Positions 57,392-64,000 of a stretch of 64,000 nt of DNA are shown here, piece by piece (within the stretch, counting starts at the first letter, position 1; the number at the start of each line of letters is the position of its first letter). The position numbers and the translations under genes are program-made. The notes beneath the pieces were generated by a model. It was given only the letters and a program-made list of their open reading frames with translations. It was not told the origin of the DNA and did no database searches. The stretch comes from Paramyrothecium sp. XJ0827 (lineage: Eukaryota > Ascomycota > Sordariomycetes > Hypocreales > Stachybotryaceae): assembly GCA_020881915.1 (NCBI GenBank), contig JAJFPB010000008.1:248001-312000 (forward strand), written 5' to 3'.

Positions 57392-58700
57392 TATGGCAAT
57401 CAAGTCGTGTGTGCCGTTCTTGGTGATACTGATCAAGCAGCCGGAGTCTCGTGGGACGAGCCAGGTTATATATCAAGCGGCCCCGTAAAAGGTGGAAGAT
57501 GTTACGGAGGCCCTTATAGCAAACGGTAGCTGCACGCGCCAGCCAGCTCTGCCCCTTTCACCTCCCCTGTTCCCTCCGTGCACGCCTGCAGCTTTACCAA
57601 AGCGCTGTCTTCACGGTGTCTCCGTTGCAGGAAGTTTGCACGCAGTGAGGGTCTGCCTGGCCAGGTATCCAAGCGAAGACAGAGACGCACGGCAGCGCTG
57701 AACGGGCGATCGCGTTTGCTCTGATGCTGTGGACGGATGATGTAGCTGTCCCACTAAGTCCGACCGGCCTACCCAGGCAGCAGAGCAGGCCTGTCTTGAC
57801 CCTGCTTGGTTAAAAGTTCAGCCACGCTGAAAAATGGTCGACTCCGGGATAACCTGCGTCGTCGTCTCCCACCAAAGTCAAAATAAATCGCGATCACCGC
57901 AGCAAAAAGGGGGCTGGAGTTGGGCGGATATGTTGTGCAAGGTGTAAGTTGCTGTTGGGCCTCCCGTTACAGGAAGCAAACACCGAGGCATGCTTGGCTT
58001 ACTGAGATGCTGGTACGTACCGGCTTGTTTCCCACATCAGCCGCGGGTGCACTTTACTAAGGAAAATTATGGGCCAAAAGTCTGCGAACATTGGCTAATT
58101 CACACCAGAATCCATACTTTCATGCTTAATAAAATAATAACAAAAGCTATTGAATTAGTTTAGTTAAATGGAATTACAAAGAGGGTTTGTTTGGATCATA
58201 TAGTATAAATATTTGATTTAGTCCTCCTTACAAAAGTAGTAGAATGCGAAGTCAGGTGGGACACTGTACTACGTTCGCCACTTTTGGCCCATAATTTTTA
58301 CCACGTAACTCAATGAACCCAACGGCAGTCGCTGTCGCATCTTCACTACTCCTTTGAGCTTCAACACAACAATATCTTGTTTGCAGAACTCGTGGGCTAA
58401 ACAGTGGTATATCCTCCGCGTAACACATGCACATGAGAGGTTATCTATCCATTCCCGCCAGCGTAGAGTACTCCAATGTGCCCTTAGTAAAAACCCAAGA
58501 TCCCAATACTCCCTTGCCTGCCATTCTATGCCGATCCTTGTTTATCCCGAATACATGCCAAGTAATGCTCCATATGCCCGTGCCCATCAGTCACGCTGTT
58601 GCTCCTCGCTCACCGATAGTTGGAGTAGGTCCGAATGAAACGCCATAGGCCTACCACTCGCTGCATCCCAATATGCACATGCCGGCCGACAGTCTTGGGT
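57392..58700. other. Gene-free region holding a MITE-like element
   Basis: Between the F-box gene start and the 3' end of the large right-edge gene. Contains the AT-rich inverted-repeat element at 58063-58298. No gene seen. Confidence 0.6.
58063..58298. mobile_element. MITE-like AT-rich element with terminal inverted repeats
   Basis: 236 bp bounded by inverted repeats. Left end AAAATTATGGGCCAAAAGT then CTGCGAACA (58063-58090); the reverse complement of the right end (58271-58298) is the same 19 bases then GGCGAACGT, so the match runs about 26 bases with one indel. The interior is strikingly AT-rich and non-coding, unlike the GC-rich surroundings. I could not fix a target-site duplication. 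Size and structure fit a non-autonomous DNA transposon; the AT bias could come from RIP. Confidence 0.75.
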
Positions 58701-61700
58701 TCAACCCAGTCCCATGAACCCATTCTGACGCAGGAAGCTCGTCGCCAGCTCGTCGCCACCCTTCTCCGCAGCCTCCATCCAGTGGACCGCCACACACATC
58801 AAGCCAGGGTCGTTGCGCACGTCGCCTTCTTTGCCTCCCGCGACGCCTCCGTCGTTGACTCCCGCAGTGCCTGCGCCCGGTGCTCGCGAGCCGACACCCA
58901 CACCTCCCATCCCCTGTACACCCGGTCCGGCTCCGCCCATCCTTGCTCTGTCGTTCCGTCCGTACTTATCCATCACGGTTTGCTTGAACACCTCTCGCGG
59001 CTTGGAGAGCGGCAACGTCGTTTGTTCCACGAACTCGGGGTTGGAAAGGTAGAACAGCGCCAGCTCTCTCTGCGCCGTTGGATAACCTTCTTTGGCCGTG
59101 ATAGCCCACATCTTACCAACGTCGTCAAGCTTGTATGTCGTCGACGGCGGAGGTGGCGTGCCGCTCGTCGACTGCGGCGGCTCCGCGGGGATGGTAGGGT
59201 CATTGGTTGACTTGCGAATGTGCGAGTGCGCCGCAATCACCTCATCGGCCATTTCAACCATGGTCCGGCACACCTCCGATTTGAGTTTGAGGGCCGCCAG
59301 TCCTGTGTTCCAGAACGCCTTGCCCTTGTCAGCCTTGTCTAGGACCGATGGCGACACAAATGATGCGATCAGCTGCAAATCGCGAAACAGCGACTTGGGC
59401 CGGATGGATGCGTCCCGGAAGAGTGCCTGCAGCTCGGATGTGATGGCATCGGTGTTGGCGGGATTGCTCGATATGACGGAGCGGGTCTCCGCGTTAGACT
59501 GTCGTGCAGTGTACGTAAAGCCGAGAGGCGACAGGGAGGACTGCAGGGCCTGCGACCTCCGCTCTTTGACGTTGTCAATCGTGCCCTCCAGGGGAGTGGG
59601 CCGGCCCTGGCCTCCATGCTCCTCGGTTGCACTCGATCCAGCGTCGGATCTGTTCCATTTGGCTCGCTTAGCGCCATTGGACAACAAGGAAGCAACGACG
59701 AGATGCTCCAGCTCGTGTAGCGCGTTGAGCTTGGCGTAAGGGTTTGGATGCACCGTAAACATGTTCAGCAACCTCTTGTAAGCTTTCTTGAAGGGGAACT
59801 CGGTCTCGTTCTCCTTGCCCGCTGTGCCATTGCTCGTGCTCGTGTCAACGCCAGCTGCGGAATGGGTATCCGAAACCTCTGATGCTTTTTCGGAACTGTT
59901 ATCGCCCGCCACCCTCAAGTTACCGAATGACTTCTTCTTTTCTATCACCCTAGGCCGAGCTGCACCTCGCACTGACTTGTCCTTCTTCTCTGCTTTCTTC
60001 CGTGCACGCTTGTCCAGTGCATCTTTCCTGTCGATGCATTGCTGTCCTAGCGTCTGGAACCACGCGTCTGTTTCTGACCCGCGAGCCAGGACCAGGTTTC
60101 CGAGGTCTGATAGTAGCAGGCTAGTCAACGATTGTCTGCGGTCGTGAAGAAAGCGCGTCTTTTCGTCATCCAAGCGTTGTTGATTGATTGTCTCGATGGA
60201 CGAAGCCGAGGTGCCTGGACGCCCGGTAGAGAAGCTGGAGTTTGAAGGTAGGTGTACGTGGTTGGCGGAACCTGAAAACGTCGTCGATAGATTGGTCAAG
60301 CTGGTGGTTGGTGAGTAAGCTCTTGACGCGCTTGACCCTGGAGAGATGGCTTGCTGGAATGGCGACCAGTACGTGCTCGCCGAGTCATTGGTATGTATTG
60401 GCGAGGCCCTGTCGAAGTATTCCTGTCCGTCGAGAATGTCTGAGAGGGTTGTAGTTCCCCTCGGCAGCCCATATCTAGCAGAGTCTAGGGACAGCTGGCT
60501 GGCGTTGTGGTTGGTCGTCGTTCTCAGATCCCGTGTGAAGGAGGGCGCACGGCTTGATGTAGAACCCATCCTTCGATCGCCGTCGCTGATGATGCTTGCG
60601 GAATCGTCGCCCGCCCAGGAGTGGTCGCGCTCGCGTGCGCGGAGCCGGTCGTAAATAAGCTTGTCCCGCTTGTATAGCTCGCTCGACCAAAGGACTGGCG
60701 CCTCACGCAGGGTCTCGCCTACAAGCTTGGAAATGCATCGATCGACCTCGCAGCAGAAACGATGGATCCTCTCCTCTCCTTGGCAGAAGTTCTCAATGCC
60801 ATACTGCTGAAGCCACGTGGAAGTCATCTCTGCCTGATCATCGCTGAGCTTATTGGGGCCACCCTGCTCTTCCGAGGCTGCGAGCAGGTCGATGATCTGA
60901 GATTCAGTGCGGTAAAGATATGAAGTGTTCGAGTTCCGGGTCACATTCGCACGAGACCGCTGAAAGCTGTTCCAGCGGCGTGGCATGCCCATCGTCTTCA
61001 ATGCTTGACAGATATCTCGGCTATGTGCGTACTCTTTCGAGTTGCGCACGTCGGTGACATACCACATCTTATCGCGCATGGCTCTCACCCGTTTCATCAT
61101 GCGCTCGATCAGGCCTTCGTGTCGTTCTTGGCTTTGCTTCAACCACACCAGCCAGGCGTCGTACTCCTCGATCGCGGAGGCTGACCGGCGGATCGAATCC
61201 CGGGGACCCCGTGAGAAAATATTGACCAACACAGCAAACCCATTCTTGCGAAGCGATGGCGAGGTCAGAGCGTTCAGCTGATTCAAAGTCTTCCAGTACA
61301 CGTGCGAAGACACAAAATCAGCTTGGGCCTTGGACTGCGAAGAAGCCGCCTTGAGCATGGTGATTAAGACGGCCTCCTGCTCCTCAGGGTGCCCGGTCGC
61401 CGGCTGGGTCGTGGGTGTAGTGTCACGGTCCACGCCGCCTTGCTGCTGACTTAACCCCTTGCTCGGCTGTCTCCGATATGGGTTGCGACTGGACATCGAC
61501 TTTTCCGGCGTCAAAATCTTGTTCTTGGATTTGTATTTCTTCAGGCCAGTCGCCCGGTTGCTTAGCTGTGTTTGCGCGCCGCCAGGCTCCAGACTCCGGG
61601 GTATCTCGTAGTCCTCTACAAGTTTCAGTATCGAGTCCCGAAGCTGGTGGTAGTCCTTGTCAAGCCCCGACCCCTCGACTTCATCGTCGTCGTCTGTGTC

Positions 61701-64000
61701 TGTGCTCGAGGAATTTTCCTCGTCGTCGTGATCATCATCTGGATCGTAAGTCATATGCGTGGACAGACTTTTACCGTCAGGTGATATGAACAGGACGACC
61801 CAACGTTCGGCACATGGATGGCATGAACCACGGACAACGTCAGCACCGAGGGTTTGGGTCAGTTCGTGCAGCGCGAGCCTCAGGCGGTATCCGTCGTCCT
61901 CATATTTGTTCAGCCGCCTTTGCGTTTCCTGGTCTACGGTGGGTGGAGAGTACCGCTGCGGCGTCGCATTCGCGATCTCTTCCATCAAGGTCTCGCGGGA
62001 GGTGGTGGCATCACTGAAGACGGACGAGGCACTCGTGCTGATGATGGAGGCCGTCTCGAAATTGTTGCGGGAGCTGGGCATGGGAATGGGCTGAGAGATG
62101 GCTGACATGCCGGAGATGGAGGCCGATCCTGACCTGAGACTGCTGGATGCCGCTGATTGGGGCCGTTTCTCCGGGAAGAGAGCATTGACAAGCGTCACCA
62201 AGTCGGCTGGACTGATTACCAAGTACGGGTGGACCTCCACGGTTTCTCTCAGGGACGTAATGGACCTTGCCGGTAGCAGTTTGGCCGTTGGGACCTTGGA
62301 CCTGGAACCCTGGAACCTGGCCATGATGCTTTCGACATGCTTCTTGATCTTCGGAGGGACATCCATGGGCACGCAAGTGGCCGAAGGCTTACCGCTCCAC
62401 ATACTGGAGACGTACTCGTGGGCTTTCATCGCCACCTTCTTTAGAATCTTCTCCCGGGCGTAGGGCGTGATGTGGTACTCGGCGAGCATTCCATACGACT
62501 CCGGATGTATGATGACGCCCAGCAGAAAAACGAAGAACAAGCATCTCCAAACCAGCCACCTCGAGGTGTTTTCGACATACCTGTGGTCCAGCTTCTTGAG
62601 CACGGCATTGCCGAGCTCCAGGAGCCCTTCCGGGATGCCGGTGGCATCTTCGTCATCGACCAGCTCGAAAAGATCATTCACTGCCGAATCATAAAACTCT
62701 TTGGCCGCTACTTCGTCAGAATGGTTCCAGTCCGAGACGTTGAAGCGCGTCCCGTGCTGATCCTCAGCACGATCGAGGAGGAAGGACCCGTCTTCGAGAA
62801 TTTTCATGAGATACCACTCCATGTTGGACTTGCCGGACCAGTCACGCATGGCCGTCCAGATGTTGAGGACGGAGATGAGGAAGTTCTCGCCGGTGGACTT
62901 GGGCTCTGAAATGAGCCGTGCCAGTGCCGTCGCCCAGATGTCGGTCCGTCGCTGGTCCTCGGAGCTATCGGGCCCGGCCGAATTGGCAAAGCATGCATGG
63001 ATTAGAATGGAAAGAGGATCATGACGTTGAAAGGAAAGCAGGCGCTCGATATCGGCGTTGATACCGCTTTTGCCTGTAGCCGGGGCATGTGACCTCATTG
63101 CTGATCGGCTGTGGAAAGGGAGAACGGACTCGACGGGCTCCAGGCCTTTGTGGGAGGTCAGAAATGCATTCAATTCAGAACTGGTCAATGAGCATATTCT
63201 CGTCGCCAAATAGTCAGGATTCGTCCGTATCTGGGAGAGGAAGTCCAAAAAGGTATCCCTGGCCGACGCGGAAATGTCGTGCAGGAATGGGGTTATGGTT
63301 TTTAAAGCGCCGGAGCCGACTACAGAGTTAGTAGGGGTGTCCAGACTCTCCGAGGATCCCAGGGCAAGAGATGACAGAGACTCCATGTCAGGTTCCAGGA
63401 TCGCGTAGCGCCGAAGCTCGTCGCAGCTTCTTCTCACATCGTGAATAGCGTTGTAGAGGGCGGCAAAGTTGTCCTTGTCGTCCTTGCGAAAGCTGTCGAC
63501 CAGGTTCCGGTGGGCCACCTCGCCACAGCGGGTGAGCCTGGCGCTCAAGGCTGTGGAAATCAGGCTCCTCTGCAGTCGTATCCGGGTATTGGCGCGCTTG
63601 CGCTCCTGGTATTTGGAGAGTCGTACCAGGTGGGCGAGCTCCTCGAGGGTGGTGCTGTCGCTGTCACGGGTCAGGTGAGAGTTTGTGTACTGGGACACAT
63701 CATGCAGTAGAGACTTTGGGATTGCTGAGGCCGCCTTGTCTCCCCGTAGAGAGGGCGGTGTGACGGGACGATCGTCGGGCCCATGTCGTGAATGGGACGA
63801 GACAGGCGCCTTGGCCTGTGCTACCACGGGCTTTCGCGATGCCCTGCTCGGAGACTGGGACTGGTGGTGCGGACGGCGGCTCACGTCCTCGCCGCGGCGC
63901 AAGGGAAATGTCTGGTTGCTCTCCGAAGCGCGGGCCGGACTCCCGGAGCGGTAGCGCTGGGGTATGTCCGCATGGTCTTCGGGCGACGGTGTCGGCGATC
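58701..64000 (-). CDS. Very large uncharacterised fungal protein, 5' end outside window
   Basis: Open frame of more than 1760 codons with no intron, still open at the right edge; no start ATG is assigned. I do not recognise a named family. N-terminal part Ser/Arg-rich and disordered; then a helical region with a conserved-looking core (WLVWRCLFFVFLLGVIIHPE, YHITPYAREKILKKVAMKA) that faintly recalls GTPase-activating-type helical folds; a middle part with ENFCQGEERIHRFCCEVDR; a basic KKAEKKDKSVRG stretch; and a C-terminal part (WAITAKEGYPTAQRELALFY, then AVHWMEAAEKGGDELATSF) that looks like Sel1/TPR-type helical repeats. Probably a cytoplasmic scaffold or regulator; this is inference. Confidence 0.85.
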   Translation of the reverse strand, partial: SPTPSPEDHADIPQRYRSGSPARASESNQTFPLRRGEDVSRRPHHQSQSPSRASRKPVVAQAKAPVSSHSRHGPDDRPVTPPSLRGDKAASAIPKSLLHDVSQYTNSHLTRDSDSTTLEELAHLVRLSKYQERKRANTRIRLQRSLISTALSARLTRCGEVAHRNLVDSFRKDDKDNFAALYNAIHDVRRSCDELRRYAILEPDMESLSSLALGSSESLDTPTNSVVGSGALKTITPFLHDISASARDTFLDFLSQIRTNPDYLATRICSLTSSELNAFLTSHKGLEPVESVLPFHSRSAMRSHAPATGKSGINADIERLLSFQRHDPLSILIHACFANSAGPDSSEDQRRTDIWATALARLISEPKSTGENFLISVLNIWTAMRDWSGKSNMEWYLMKILEDGSFLLDRAEDQHGTRFNVSDWNHSDEVAAKEFYDSAVNDLFELVDDEDATGIPEGLLELGNAVLKKLDHRYVENTSRWLVWRCLFFVFLLGVIIHPESYGMLAEYHITPYAREKILKKVAMKAHEYVSSMWSGKPSATCVPMDVPPKIKKHVESIMARFQGSRSKVPTAKLLPARSITSLRETVEVHPYLVISPADLVTLVNALFPEKRPQSAASSSLRSGSASISGMSAISQPIPMPSSRNNFETASIISTSASSVFSDATTSRETLMEEIANATPQRYSPPTVDQETQRRLNKYEDDGYRLRLALHELTQTLGADVVRGSCHPCAERWVVLFISPDGKSLSTHMTYDPDDDHDDEENSSSTDTDDDDEVEGSGLDKDYHQLRDSILKLVEDYEIPRSLEPGGAQTQLSNRATGLKKYKSKNKILTPEKSMSSRNPYRRQPSKGLSQQQGGVDRDTTPTTQPATGHPEEQEAVLITMLKAASSQSKAQADFVSSHVYWKTLNQLNALTSPSLRKNGFAVLVNIFSRGPRDSIRRSASAIEEYDAWLVWLKQSQERHEGLIERMMKRVRAMRDKMWYVTDVRNSKEYAHSRDICQALKTMGMPRRWNSFQRSRANVTRNSNTSYLYRTESQIIDLLAASEEQGGPNKLSDDQAEMTSTWLQQYGIENFCQGEERIHRFCCEVDRCISKLVGETLREAPVLWSSELYKRDKLIYDRLRARERDHSWAGDDSASIISDGDRRMGSTSSRAPSFTRDLRTTTNHNASQLSLDSARYGLPRGTTTLSDILDGQEYFDRASPIHTNDSASTYWSPFQQAISPGSSASRAYSPTTSLTNLSTTFSGSANHVHLPSNSSFSTGRPGTSASSIETINQQRLDDEKTRFLHDRRQSLTSLLLSDLGNLVLARGSETDAWFQTLGQQCIDRKDALDKRARKKAEKKDKSVRGAARPRVIEKKKSFGNLRVAGDNSSEKASEVSDTHSAAGVDTSTSNGTAGKENETEFPFKKAYKRLLNMFTVHPNPYAKLNALHELEHLVVASLLSNGAKRAKWNRSDAGSSATEEHGGQGRPTPLEGTIDNVKERRSQALQSSLSPLGFTYTARQSNAETRSVISSNPANTDAITSELQALFRDASIRPKSLFRDLQLIASFVSPSVLDKADKGKAFWNTGLAALKLKSEVCRTMVEMADEVIAAHSHIRKSTNDPTIPAEPPQSTSGTPPPPSTTYKLDDVGKMWAITAKEGYPTAQRELALFYLSNPEFVEQTTLPLSKPREVFKQTVMDKYGRNDRARMGGAGPGVQGMGGVGVGSRAPGAGTAGVNDGGVAGGKEGDVRNDPGLMCVAVHWMEAAEKGGDELATSFLRQNGFMGLG

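Overview
The window is nuclear DNA from a filamentous ascomycete, most likely a Sordariomycete and plausibly Hypocreales. The evidence is many short GT-AG introns (about 44-104 nt) with CTAAC-type branch points, GC-rich codon third positions, and typical Pezizomycotina proteins: a BRCT-WGR-PARP protein, a Zn2Cys6 regulator, secreted GH3 and GH31 glycosidases, an Mx-like dynamin and an Mtr2-type export factor. Species is not determinable from what I can see. I rebuilt gene models by splicing by eye, using reading phase and recognisable protein motifs. Several genes are broken into small pieces in the raw reading frames and only appear after splicing: the bL34m ribosomal protein, eL38, a small Ish1-like membrane protein and a cysteine-rich secreted protein.

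Layout. 1-1013: 3' part of a secreted M14 carboxypeptidase. 1670-7693: a head-to-head pair, RAD16 (-) and RAD7 (+), the two partners of the global-genome nucleotide excision repair complex. 7988-9093: secreted class-3 lipase. 9094-12368: 3.3 kb with no gene I can support, carrying a 14-bp tandem repeat. 12369-15191: secreted GH3 beta-glucosidase. 15468-17000: mitochondrial bL34m and a GrpB-family protein. 17828-20497: dynamin-like GTPase. 20639-21399: NAT9-type acetyltransferase. 22133-24991: mitochondrial methionyl-tRNA synthetase and an Mtr2-like mRNA export factor sharing a 209-bp promoter. 25530-29113: farnesyl/geranylgeranyltransferase alpha subunit (RAM2) tail-to-tail with mevalonate kinase (ERG12), both in isoprenoid metabolism. 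29114-32219: microsatellite-rich spacer with a tRNA-Ala(CGC). 32220-37992: an unknown alpha/beta-barrel-like protein, eL38, a nitronate monooxygenase-like protein, an uncharacterised protein and the Ish1-like protein. 38481-43210: HAS1 helicase, a DHCR24-like FAD protein and a small mitochondrial membrane protein. 43510-50961: GH31 glycosidase head-to-head, across 1.9 kb, with a regulator holding two zinc clusters. 51416-53771: PARP. 54753-57391: cysteine-rich secreted protein and F-box protein. 57392-58700: spacer with a MITE-like AT-rich element. 58701-64000: a very large unknown protein running off the right edge.

The most unusual things are at the level of gene structure: RAD7 has a start codon created by splicing (AT|G), and the GH3 gene only gives its conserved [10 protein letters not shown] motif if a one-nucleotide exon is used. 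I saw no secondary-metabolite cluster, no CRISPR and no intact transposon.
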